Shown in pieces: positions 57,108 to 64,000 of a stretch of 64,000 nucleotides of DNA; position 1 is the stretch's first letter; each line of letters begins with the position of its first letter. The notes beneath the pieces are model-generated. The model did not search any database, had not been told where the DNA came from, and saw only the letters and a program-made list of their open reading frames with translations. The translations under genes and the position numbers were made by a program. This DNA comes from Thermosipho sp. (in: thermotogales) (GTDB lineage: Bacteria; Thermotogota; Thermotogae; Thermotogales; Fervidobacteriaceae): positions 62,001-126,000 of the forward strand of contig JACDNZ010000003.1 of NCBI GenBank assembly GCA_017656345.1, written 5' to 3'.

Positions 57108-57192
57108 TTTTCAAATATTTAATCAAATATGTAAGATGACAAAAGTTATTTTTTTTGTTATATTTTATTTGAAAATAATTTTATGAGGTGAA

Positions 57193-57750
57193 ATGATGAA
57201 AATTTTGGTTGTCTCTGACACACATGGATCTCTTTTTTACTGGAAAAAAATTAATCATTTACTCAATCAAGTTAATGAAATATTTCACTTGGGAGATGTA
57301 CTCTATCATGGACCAAGAAATCCCCTTCCTGAAGGATATAATCCAAAAGAATTAGCCGAAGAGTTAAAAAAGTATAAAATAAATTATGTAAGGGGAAATT
57401 GCGATGCTGATGTTGATTTAAAAGTTCTTGGAATACAGGAAATGCCTAAACAAATTTTTGAATTTTTTGGCGATTATTCAATTTTTATGCTTCATGGAGA
57501 AATTGTCGAAGAAGATAACGTTGATCTTTATAAACTGGCAAAAAATCATGAAGCAAAAATTTTATTGCACGGGCATACTCATATTCCAAAAATAGAAGAG
57601 AAAAACGGAATAATTATTGCAAATCCTGGTAGTCTGGCACTTCCAAAAGAAAATAATCAACCAACTTATATGATAATTGAATTTTCTAAAAAATTGAAAA
57701 TCACAATTTACACTATTGATGGCACAGAGGTGATTTCAAAAGAAATATGA
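57193..57750 (+). CDS. YfcE/MJ0936-type phosphodiesterase
   Basis: 185 residues, double ATG (57193 and 57196) behind GAGGTGA. Calcineurin-like metal motifs: VVSDTHGS, LGDVLYHG, VRGNCD, MLHGE and LHGHTHIP. Members are metal-dependent phosphodiesterases of about this length. It overlaps the YigZ gene by four bases. Confidence 0.92.
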   Translation: MMKILVVSDTHGSLFYWKKINHLLNQVNEIFHLGDVLYHGPRNPLPEGYNPKELAEELKKYKINYVRGNCDADVDLKVLGIQEMPKQIFEFFGDYSIFMLHGEIVEEDNVDLYKLAKNHEAKILLHGHTHIPKIEEKNGIIIANPGSLALPKENNQPTYMIIEFSKKLKITIYTIDGTEVISKEI

Positions 57751-58343
57751 TGAGCTATAAAACAATTTTTGGAACATTTGAAAATAAAATAAACATAAAT
57801 AGATCAATCTTTATATCAACTATTACTCATGTAGAAAGTGTTGAAAAAGCTAGAGAATTTATAAAGGAAATTTCAAAAAAATATAATGATGCCACTCATA
57901 ACTGTCCTGCATATAGAGTTTTAGAAAATAATAAAATTATAGAATTTTCATCAGATGCTGGTGAACCATCAGGAACAGCAGGAAGACCAATTTTGGGAGT
58001 ATTAAAAAAATACGATCTTTCTAATGTTGTAGTTGTGGTAACAAGATATTTTGGAGGAGTAAAATTAGGTGTCAGAGGTTTAATTGATGCTTATTCTAAG
58101 AGTGTTGAACAACTTATCGAAAAACTTAAAATTATTAAAATGATTCCAATACCTTACTACAAAATAAAACTTAATTATTCTGAATATGGTAAAACTATGC
58201 AAGAACTACACTACAAAGGTTTCAATATTCTGAACACTAGTTTCGATAATGAATACGCTTATATAGAACTAATAGGCGAGGGAGAACTTCAAGGTTATGA
58301 AATTATTGAAAAAACGATCAAATATATCAAGGAGGCGACCTAA
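57747..58343 (+). CDS. YigZ/IMPACT family protein
   Basis: 198 residues, ATG behind AGAGGTGATT within the previous gene. Two domains: residues 1-120 UPF0029 with KYNDATHNCPAYR, SSDAGEPSGTAGRPIL and VTRYFGGVKLGVRGLIDAY (the diagnostic runs), and 130-198 a DUF1949-like ferredoxin fold. Related to translation-factor G-domain IV and to yeast/mammalian IMPACT. The exact role in bacteria is not settled. The next gene begins one base after its stop. Confidence 0.93.
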   Translation: MMSYKTIFGTFENKININRSIFISTITHVESVEKAREFIKEISKKYNDATHNCPAYRVLENNKIIEFSSDAGEPSGTAGRPILGVLKKYDLSNVVVVVTRYFGGVKLGVRGLIDAYSKSVEQLIEKLKIIKMIPIPYYKIKLNYSEYGKTMQELHYKGFNILNTSFDNEYAYIELIGEGELQGYEIIEKTIKYIKEAT

Positions 58344-59552
58344 ATGATTTCTAAAAGAGCTTTAAATGTTCCTGCTAGTCCTATTAGAAGGTTAGTACCT
58401 TTTGCAGATGAAGCTAAGAAAAAAGGGATTCATGTTTACCATTTAAATATTGGACAACCTGATATAGAAACACCACCCCAATGGTTTGAATATATTGAAA
58501 AATTCAAAACAAAAGTTGTTTCATATACCCATTCTCAGGGAATATTACCATTAAGAGAAAAATTTTCAGAATACTACAAAAAATGGGATATTAATATCGA
58601 ACCTGATGAAATAATTGTAACTAACGGTGGAAGTGAAGCAATTATGTTTGCTTTAGGCGTGGTTTGTGATCCAAACGATGAAGTAATAGTCATTGAACCT
58701 TTTTATGCAAATTATGCTGGATTTGCAGCATATCTTAATGTAAAACTGGTTCCAGTTACCACAACTCCAGAAAATGGGTACAGAATGCCTACAAAAGAAG
58801 AATTCGAAAAAGTCATAACTTCCAAAACCAAGGCAATTTTATTTTCCAATCCATCAAACCCAACCGGAGTAGTATATACAAAAGAAGAACTACAGATATT
58901 AGTTGATATAGCTTTAGAACATAATTTAGTAATTATCTCTGATGAAGTTTATAGAGAATTTGCTTTTGACGATAAAAAAGCAATTTCTGCATATGAATTT
59001 GAGGAAATACATGATAGATTAATCATTGTTGACAGTGTTTCAAAAAGATACAGCGCTTGTGGAGCACGTATTGGAACATTCCTAACAAAAAACAAGAATT
59101 TTTATTCTGCTGCTTTAAAATTTGCTCAAGCAAGACTTTCTCCAACTGAAATTACTCAATATGGAACTATTGGACTATTAAATAGTGAAGAATCATATAT
59201 CCAAAATGTCATTAATGAGTATAAAAAAAGAAGAGATGTCGCTTTTGAAGAAATCAAAAAAATACCTGGAGTTATTGCCCATAAGCCTGAAGGTGCTTTT
59301 TATCTCGCTGCAAAGCTTCCTGTAAATAATGCAGAAGAGTTCATTAAATGGATGCTTTCAAACTTTAGTATTGATAATAAAACAACTATGGTCGCCCCTC
59401 TTTCAGGCTTTTATGCAACCCCAAACTTAGGAACTAGTGAAATTAGAATTGCATACGTCCTTGATTCAGAGAAAATTAAAGACGCAATAAAAATATTGGC
59501 TAAGGGAATAGAAAAATATAAAACACTGACAGTTGATTCTTCTATAAAATAA
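58344..59552 (+). CDS. Class I aminotransferase, aspartate aminotransferase-like
   Basis: 402 residues, ATG behind AAGGAGGCG. PLP fold type I: IVTNGGSEAIMFALG, SNPSNPTGVVYTKEEL, IISDEVYREFAFDD, and the PLP lysine in VDSVSKRYSACGARIG. C-terminal EIRIAYVLD holds the substrate-binding Arg. Transfers an amino group between aspartate/other amino acid and 2-oxoglutarate; exact specificity open. It ends at the terminator 59573-59602. Confidence 0.92.
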   Translation: MISKRALNVPASPIRRLVPFADEAKKKGIHVYHLNIGQPDIETPPQWFEYIEKFKTKVVSYTHSQGILPLREKFSEYYKKWDINIEPDEIIVTNGGSEAIMFALGVVCDPNDEVIVIEPFYANYAGFAAYLNVKLVPVTTTPENGYRMPTKEEFEKVITSKTKAILFSNPSNPTGVVYTKEELQILVDIALEHNLVIISDEVYREFAFDDKKAISAYEFEEIHDRLIIVDSVSKRYSACGARIGTFLTKNKNFYSAALKFAQARLSPTEITQYGTIGLLNSEESYIQNVINEYKKRRDVAFEEIKKIPGVIAHKPEGAFYLAAKLPVNNAEEFIKWMLSNFSIDNKTTMVAPLSGFYATPNLGTSEIRIAYVLDSEKIKDAIKILAKGIEKYKTLTVDSSIK

Positions 59553-59572
59553 ATCATCCGGTTATTATCTTA

Positions 59573-59605
59573 AAAACCCGGCAGTTAATCAGGCCGGGTT
59601 TTGTT
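59573..59605 (+). terminator. Rho-independent terminator after the aminotransferase gene
   Basis: AAACCCGGC (59574-59582) pairs with GCCGGGTTT (59593-59601), ten-base loop, followed by TGTTTTC. About 20 bases after the stop. Confidence 0.88.
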
Positions 59606-59613
59606 TTCTAACT

Positions 59614-59641
59614 TTGATTATATTTTAAAATGGTATATACT
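59614..59641 (+). promoter_or_regulatory. Probable promoter of the ArsR-type gene
   Basis: TTGATT (59614-59619), 16 bases, TATACT (59636-59641), 40 bases before the ATG. Confidence 0.55.
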
Positions 59642-59681
59642 ATCAGTGAATATAAATGATTGTTGAAAATAAGGTGAAATA

Positions 59682-59969
59682 ATGGATAACATATCAACAA
59701 TAGAACTTGCTAAATTCTTTAAAATCTTAAGTGATCCCACAAGATTAAAAATTCTACTCATATTAGCAAAAAAAGAATGTAATGTGACTGAACTTCAAAC
59801 ACTTATTGGTACAAGTCAGTCAACTATTTCTCATCAGCTAAAAATATTAAAACAAACAAATCTAGTAAAATACTCTAAATCAGGCACACAGGTTTTTTAC
59901 CAACTTTGCGACAAAAATATTAAAACCATTATTAATTATGCTATTGAACACATATTGGTACAAAAATAA
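59682..59969 (+). CDS. ArsR/SmtB-family transcriptional regulator
   Basis: 95 residues, ATG behind AAGGTGA. The winged helix reads FFKILSDPTRLKILLIL, then CNVTELQTLIGTSQSTISHQLKIL (cited in part). Only two Cys are present (in KKECNV and QLCDK), so the classic paired-Cys metal site ELCVCDL is not conserved; the signal may not be a metal. No target transporter is adjacent: the next gene is tRNA-Pro. Confidence 0.9.
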   Translation: MDNISTIELAKFFKILSDPTRLKILLILAKKECNVTELQTLIGTSQSTISHQLKILKQTNLVKYSKSGTQVFYQLCDKNIKTIINYAIEHILVQK

Positions 59970-60025
59970 AAAGCAAATTACTGATCCACAATGTAACTTC
60001 AAATTTTAAGATAAACATCAAACTA

Positions 60026-60054
60026 TTGCTTAAATATTTTTGCTATGCTAAAAT
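60026..60054 (+). promoter_or_regulatory. Promoter of tRNA-Pro
   Basis: TTGCTT (60026-60031), 17 bases, TAAAAT (60049-60054) with an extended TGC. The expected start is about 60061, five bases before the tRNA. Confidence 0.85.
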
Positions 60055-60065
60055 ATTATTTGCAT

Positions 60066-60142
60066 CTGGGCGTAGTTCAGATGGCTAGAACGCCAGAATC
60101 GGGATCTGGAGGTCGTGGGTTCAAGTCCCACCGCCCAGACCA
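60066..60142 (+). tRNA. tRNA-Pro (anticodon CGG)
   Basis: Seven-pair acceptor stem CTGGGCG / CGCCCAG (C1-G72), D arm with GTTC/GAAC, anticodon stem CCAGA/TCTGG around loop ATCGGGA (anticodon CGG, reading CCG), T arm GTGGG-TTCAAGT-CCCAC, discriminator A, encoded CCA at 60140-60142. 77 bases including CCA. Confidence 0.97.
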
Positions 60143-60190
60143 TCATTGTAAACCACGGACTAATCGTAAACCTGTTGAGAACCAATTAAA

Positions 60191-60218
60191 AAATAGGGCA
60201 GAAATATCTGCCCTATTT
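60191..60218. terminator. Bidirectional rho-independent terminator after the tRNA
   Basis: Perfect 12-bp stem AAATAGGGCAGA / TCTGCCCTATTT (60191-60202 with 60207-60218), loop AATA. It can stop tRNA transcripts and those of the opposing small membrane gene (60241-60582). Confidence 0.85.
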
Positions 60219-60240
60219 TATTATATAGAAAAAACAAAAT

Positions 60241-60582
60241 TTAAAAGATCAAAATTCCCAATATCAAGAATGGTAGACCTGAAACTGAAATCGCCATCAA
60301 TTTATTTTGTCCCGCCGTAACAAATGCAAAAATACAGAGAGCAATTGCTCCTATTAATACAATCGTAGCCCCTAATTTTCTATACTTCCAATTAAGAATA
60401 AACCCAACAATTTCTGCAAGTATAAGTAAAACTAAAATTGTACCTTGCACTTTTGCGCTTTCAGTGAGGTATTCATCAGCTCCTCCAAAAATATGAGAAA
60501 AGAAAATAAAAAGCCAAAAAGAAATTACAATGATACCTAAAATCCTACCAATTCTTCTTCTATTCACAACTCTTTCCTCCAA
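60241..60582 (-). CDS. Small four-helix membrane protein
   Basis: 113 residues, ATG behind GGAAAGAG. Four hydrophobic helices: about residues 11-31 (IGRILGIIVISFWLFIFF), 44-63, 68-88 and 92-113, and a basic N-terminus. No family recognised with confidence; DUF-type integral membrane proteins of this layout are common. It lies 29 bases after the secretin-partner gene and could be the last gene of that operon. Confidence 0.65.
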   Translation of the reverse strand: MEERVVNRRRIGRILGIIVISFWLFIFFSHIFGGADEYLTESAKVQGTILVLLILAEIVGFILNWKYRKLGATIVLIGAIALCIFAFVTAGQNKLMAISVSGLPFLILGILIF

Positions 60583-60611
60583 AAAACATACTTGAGCAAA
60601 ATTTTAAAATC

Positions 60612-61934
60612 TTACCAACGAAATTCCAGAGTCAGTCCAAATTTTAATAAGCTGTCTAAATACAACCCTATTCCATAGTTCAAATACCTAACACCAATTT
60701 CACCTGAAACAAGAAGATCGTTGTTCACAAAAATCATACCATTTAAAAGAATGTTTCTATTTATAGCATAAGATGTACCAATTCCCAATCCGAATTTTAG
60801 ATTATCAACTATGTACTGTCCATCAAAATTAGACAAATTTGAAAGATCAATAGGGAAGGAACCTTTCAATTTAATAAATACCTGATCAAAATAATACTTA
60901 TCTTCAGCAATTATAATCAGATTCGTCGCATTCTCAAGTTCAACCATTACTCCCAAACTAAAATTATCAATCAAATTTAAGTTCGCACCAATAAATATGT
61001 TTTCTTGTTTTAAAATAAATGCTCCAATATTTTTATCATTTATGTAGATTTCAAAATCATTCGAAGAATAATATTTAACACCTACCAACTTATCAGGCAC
61101 ATAATTAATATCCGCTTTTCTTTCTTGAGAAACACTTTTAATTTCATCAATATTAATCAAAACAACAAATCTTCCAAACGAACCATATAAAATATTTTTG
61201 TATGATCCTTTAGAAAAAGGTATTTCATAGCTTACTGTCTCTCTATAAGTTTTAAAACTAAACTTTAGTTTTCCAAAGTTACTTTCAGCTACCAGTGAAA
61301 TATCACCATTTACTTTTAACTTAACTTCTTTACCAACAAAAAAACCATTCGTACTTAAAACATATCTTGCTCTTTCAAATACAGGTAATAAATCTAAAAG
61401 CTTATTTGGATCTAGATTATATTTCTTCAAATCAGTATCTTTTATATAATAGACAACATAAGATACAACTAAATTACTTTCCTTTACATCGACTTCCTTC
61501 AATCTCTCCAAATACTCAGGCCATAAACTATCAGGACAATAAACAATAACATTATCACCAACTGCATACACGGGTAACTTTTCTAGTACACTTACAATTG
61601 CTTCCGCCGAACGATTTTTTGGTTTATACACATGAGGTACAAAATATGAAAACGAACTCTCTGAAAAAATCACTATAACATCATCAAGTCGCTCAAATGA
61701 CAAATCAAATGGAGATAAAATCAACTTCAAAGCTGTTTCAATCGAAACATCATATAAAATTATATTTACATTACCACTTATATCATTTGGAAATATGATA
61801 GGTACATCATACATCATACTTAATTGTGATAAAGCGTCTCTTATATCAGTATCCTGAAAAATCACATCTTTTTTTATTGAAAAACCTGAAATAAACATCA
61901 ACATTATTGCAAAAATAATTATTATTTTTCTCAT
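60612..61934 (-). CDS. Secretin-like N-domains fused to a beta-rich, barrel-like C-terminus
   Basis: 440 residues with signal peptide (MRKIIIIFAIMLMFISGFS). Residues about 25-85 are an STN-type domain with QDTDIRDALSQLSMMYDVPI, closely matching the neighbouring secretin; about 90-150 look like an N1-type ring-building domain. From 200 on the sequence differs: Gly/Asn-rich amphipathic strands (IYINDKNIGAFILKQENIFIG, cited in part) ending in LKFGLTLEFRW, which resembles an outer-membrane beta-barrel signal with a final aromatic. It lacks the secretin signature GIPGLKDIP. Overlaps the secretin gene by four bases, so they should be made together. Role unknown. Confidence 0.7.
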   Translation of the reverse strand: MRKIIIIFAIMLMFISGFSIKKDVIFQDTDIRDALSQLSMMYDVPIIFPNDISGNVNIILYDVSIETALKLILSPFDLSFERLDDVIVIFSESSFSYFVPHVYKPKNRSAEAIVSVLEKLPVYAVGDNVIVYCPDSLWPEYLERLKEVDVKESNLVVSYVVYYIKDTDLKKYNLDPNKLLDLLPVFERARYVLSTNGFFVGKEVKLKVNGDISLVAESNFGKLKFSFKTYRETVSYEIPFSKGSYKNILYGSFGRFVVLINIDEIKSVSQERKADINYVPDKLVGVKYYSSNDFEIYINDKNIGAFILKQENIFIGANLNLIDNFSLGVMVELENATNLIIIAEDKYYFDQVFIKLKGSFPIDLSNLSNFDGQYIVDNLKFGLGIGTSYAINRNILLNGMIFVNNDLLVSGEIGVRYLNYGIGLYLDSLLKFGLTLEFRW

Positions 61935-63055
61935 TTTTCATCACCTGCCAACTTAGCTTCTATTATTACAATTACATTTTTCTTATGTGTTTCATACTTT
62001 GTGCTTCCGAACAATTTTCCCAATATGGGAATATCCTTTAATCCTGGGATTCCGTCATCAACTTTTGAAACAGTTTCGAAAGAAATACCTGCTATATAAT
62101 ATGGTTCACCGTATTTAACATCTACACTTGTTTCAATTGAAGAACCAATTGGATAATCATCACCTTCTCCATTCATTACCGATTCCACTATTGCTTTAAT
62201 ATCTAAACTAACATGATCTACAAACACATTTCCGCTCAAAATTACTTCTGTTGTTAGTTTCTTTTCAACGTAAGTATTATTAGGGCCGGTAATTTCCAAC
62301 CCTACAGTTGTATAACCCGAAATTTTTGCATAGGTTCCAGATTTAAGTTTGAGAACTCCTTCACCTAAAACTTTTGCTTCACCTGTTTTAATAAGTGAAT
62401 CAAGCAAAAAACTAAATTCATATGATAAAGGATTAAAAATGGCAGATATCCCATTTTTTGTATAACTAATATCGAATCCTTCTGAACCTTCTGAATTCCA
62501 ATCCCAATTCATTCCAAACTTTTTAAAATCTCTCTCATCAACTTCAATTATTTTTACTTCAATTTCTGCAATTGACACTGGCAAATCGATCAACGCTATA
62601 GTCTCAGCAATTTGTGAAGCAATTTTTGGTGGAGCATATATTAACACTTGATTTATATTTGGAGTCTGAAATATATAATTTCTCATTACTTTTGGCAGAA
62701 CATTTACTACATCATCAAAAGTACTGTAATAAAGATTTACCAAATATTTTTGCGAAATAAGTGCAAAACCCGGGCTATCAGGATTGGAAGTTGCGACAAA
62801 ATATACTTCATCTATTTTTGTCCAATAATAACCCAATGGTAAAAGCATTAAATCAAGAGCCTTTTCTAATGAAACATCATACACTTCTACCGTAACAAAC
62901 CCCGAAACAAGTGGATCATATAAAATTGACACTCCTTCTTGCATTGCTAACTGACTTAACGCATCTCTAATATCAGTCTGATAAAAATATACGTCTACAC
63001 CGTACAAAGTACTAAAAATCAATAAAAACAATAAAAAAACTAAAACTTTTTTCAT
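61931..63055 (-). CDS. Compact secretin (type II/IV secretion-type outer-membrane channel)
   Basis: 374 residues, signal peptide (MKKVLVFLLFLLIFSTLYG). STN domain about 22-85 (QTDIRDALSQLAMQEGVSILYDP, cited in part), N1-like domain about 100-165 and the secretin core from 165 with EVKIIEVDERDFKKFGMNWDW, and the gate signature DGIPGLKDIPILGKLFGS near the end. Shorter than typical GspD/PilQ (600-700 residues) because only one N1-type domain is present. It should form the outer-membrane (toga) gate of a pilus or secretion system. A type IV pilin-like gene lies at the other end of the window. Confidence 0.87.
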   Translation of the reverse strand: MKKVLVFLLFLLIFSTLYGVDVYFYQTDIRDALSQLAMQEGVSILYDPLVSGFVTVEVYDVSLEKALDLMLLPLGYYWTKIDEVYFVATSNPDSPGFALISQKYLVNLYYSTFDDVVNVLPKVMRNYIFQTPNINQVLIYAPPKIASQIAETIALIDLPVSIAEIEVKIIEVDERDFKKFGMNWDWNSEGSEGFDISYTKNGISAIFNPLSYEFSFLLDSLIKTGEAKVLGEGVLKLKSGTYAKISGYTTVGLEITGPNNTYVEKKLTTEVILSGNVFVDHVSLDIKAIVESVMNGEGDDYPIGSSIETSVDVKYGEPYYIAGISFETVSKVDDGIPGLKDIPILGKLFGSTKYETHKKNVIVIIEAKLAGDEK

Positions 63056-64000
63056 TTTCTCACATCCCCTATTAATTTCTTCTTATCATATGTTGAATCT
63101 CCATATTTTCTATACACAATAAATGTACTATTTTTGATTACTTCATTATAAGCTAACAAAATTTGAAATTCCTTACCTTCGCCAGGAAAAAGCACAAATT
63201 CGTCGGTCAAATCTGTACTTTGCAATGGATCCTGTCTAATTATTTTTCCACTTAAAATTGTATTTCCGGTATTTTCAACATAAACACTGAAAGTATCAGT
63301 TGCAACACTGGTGACATAAGAATCACAATCAGTAACCAATTCACCTTGTCTAAGAACAATAACTGGGTTTTTAAACAACAATATATCTTTGTCTGATTCT
63401 AAGTTTATCTTAAAAATATTATCTCCATCTTTTAAACTTTCATTTCGACTATCGAATTTCACAAACCCACTGATTTTTGTATACGGTGACAACCTCACTT
63501 TAGAAGGCAAAATCTCAAGTCCCGATGAATCAGTAGTTAAACTAAATTCTAATGATTCTGGCGAAAGATTTTGTATATTAACTTTGTAATTTTCAATTGT
63601 TCTTTTAACCTCAATCAGTATAATATATGGGTCAATCATAACAGCAATTTCTTTTGGTTGTTCACCCAAAATGGTAATCCTCTTAAAATCAGTAACTCTA
63701 AGCCCTTGAGAAATTCCATCTAATTGTATTTCAAATTCCCCTCTAGGAAAAATAAAAGGAACAAAAAATTCAAAAATGCTTTCTCTTTCTGGAAAAACAA
63801 CAAATGAAGTATTATCCAGCGGAATAGAAGTTATAATTCTGTTTATTTCTCTTGAAATAAGTCTTAATTCTCCATTTACAGCTAATACCGCATTCCCATT
63901 ATTTCCAACTTTCATTCTCAAAACGGTACCAAAATCACCGTATTTGTTATTCAATGTTTCTGAAGAATTTCCAGTTAAATCATATATTTCCACATCTAAT
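63052..64000 (-). CDS. Beta-sandwich-repeat protein upstream of the secretin (5' end missing)
   Basis: The frame is still open at the right edge (codons before GTG 63993 continue without a stop), so at least 316 residues belong to a longer protein. It is made of repeated Ig-like or fimbrial-chaperone-like strands: TVLRMKVGNNGNAVLAVNG, IPLDNTSFVVFPERE, then LILEVKR-type and SVYVENTGNTILSGKII. No Cys-rich or enzymatic motif is visible. It overlaps the secretin gene by four bases. It may be a periplasmic scaffold for the channel. Confidence 0.6.
   Translation of the reverse strand, partial: LDVEIYDLTGNSSETLNNKYGDFGTVLRMKVGNNGNAVLAVNGELRLISREINRIITSIPLDNTSFVVFPERESIFEFFVPFIFPRGEFEIQLDGISQGLRVTDFKRITILGEQPKEIAVMIDPYIILIEVKRTIENYKVNIQNLSPESLEFSLTTDSSGLEILPSKVRLSPYTKISGFVKFDSRNESLKDGDNIFKINLESDKDILLFKNPVIVLRQGELVTDCDSYVTSVATDTFSVYVENTGNTILSGKIIRQDPLQSTDLTDEFVLFPGEGKEFQILLAYNEVIKNSTFIVYRKYGDSTYDKKKLIGDVRK

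Noticed and set aside
60045..60320. A 91-codon plus-strand frame starting before the tRNA
   Set aside because: It reads straight through tRNA-Pro and its terminator; the apparent peptide GSGGRGFKSHRP is the usual translation of a tRNA T arm.

Overview
The window is a gene-dense, AT-rich (roughly one third G+C), intron-free bacterial chromosome segment. Its gene content points to the phylum Thermotogota, and the strong A/T bias suggests a Thermosipho-like member; the genus is an inference. The main clues are the clustered order rodZ-like/DUF4416/rimO/pgsA/thpR/recA/recX/rny, a bacterial speD/speE pair with the pyruvoyl-type AdoMet decarboxylase, an NfnAB transhydrogenase, FolE2, an M32 (Taq-type) carboxypeptidase and many strong GGAGG ribosome sites with GTG/TTG starts. 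I saw no rRNA operon, CRISPR array, prophage or intact transposase. There is one tRNA, tRNA-Pro(CGG).

Layout. 1-1268 (minus): the end of a type IV pilin-like gene behind dnaN. 1362-7673 (plus): a run of closely spaced or overlapping genes: PfkB kinase, sucrose-phosphate-synthase-like glycosyltransferase, folE2, an L7Ae-like RNA-binding protein, a two-lobed GNAT protein, the M32 carboxypeptidase and rsmD. 7674-8195 is a 0.5 kb stretch without a normal gene. It holds a possible decayed membrane gene, a 24-codon membrane ORF with a strong ribosome site and the speDE terminator. 8196-10071 (minus): XRE-cupin regulator, speD, speE, with a repeated operator-like motif upstream. 10212-11645 (plus): a phosphohexomutase.

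11612-22605 (minus): a long array starting at a good promoter in front of a methylmalonyl-CoA epimerase. It runs through a biotin-dependent carboxyltransferase/decarboxylase (alpha, gamma/delta and biotin carrier subunits), the small B12-binding mutase subunit and MeaB, then TPR, phoH, a 7TM-HD phosphodiesterase, ybeY, a transporter, an oxidoreductase, a DUF554 protein and a DUF2520 protein. 22692-26958 (minus): HD protein, minC, secA. 27028-28681 (plus): a PPP phosphatase and an EamA transporter. 28720-38269 (minus): holA, an RND exporter, then the rodZ-like to rny operon.

38380-44914 (plus): two radical SAM proteins, a ROK sugar kinase, a second PfkB kinase, NfnA/NfnB and a DUF4382 lipoprotein. 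45020-45859 (minus): an EEP-family nuclease/phosphatase. 45915-49428 (plus): a self-contained YtrA-type GntR/ABC/hydrolase/YbjQ operon with a near-perfect palindromic operator over its promoter. 49441-53682 (plus): CIRCE-controlled dnaK, hsp20, then a PEP-carboxykinase-like gene whose ribosome site lies in one arm of an 11-bp inverted repeat. 53690-55330 (minus): a GH13 amylase lipoprotein. 55475-59969 (plus): an exported protein, psuG, a YfcE-type phosphoesterase, a YigZ protein, an aminotransferase and an ArsR regulator. 60066-60142: the tRNA. 60241-64000 (minus): a small membrane protein and an operon with a compact secretin and a partner in which secretin-type N-domains are joined to a different beta-rich C-terminus.

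The items most worth following up are that secretin/partner pair, the YtrA-type operon with its visible operator, the inverted repeat before the PEPCK-like gene, the tandem HD protein with a degenerate first copy, the apparent ATA/ATT start of the DUF554 gene, a solitary IS-end-like hairpin at 44958-45017 and the small membrane ORF whose start region copies that of speD.
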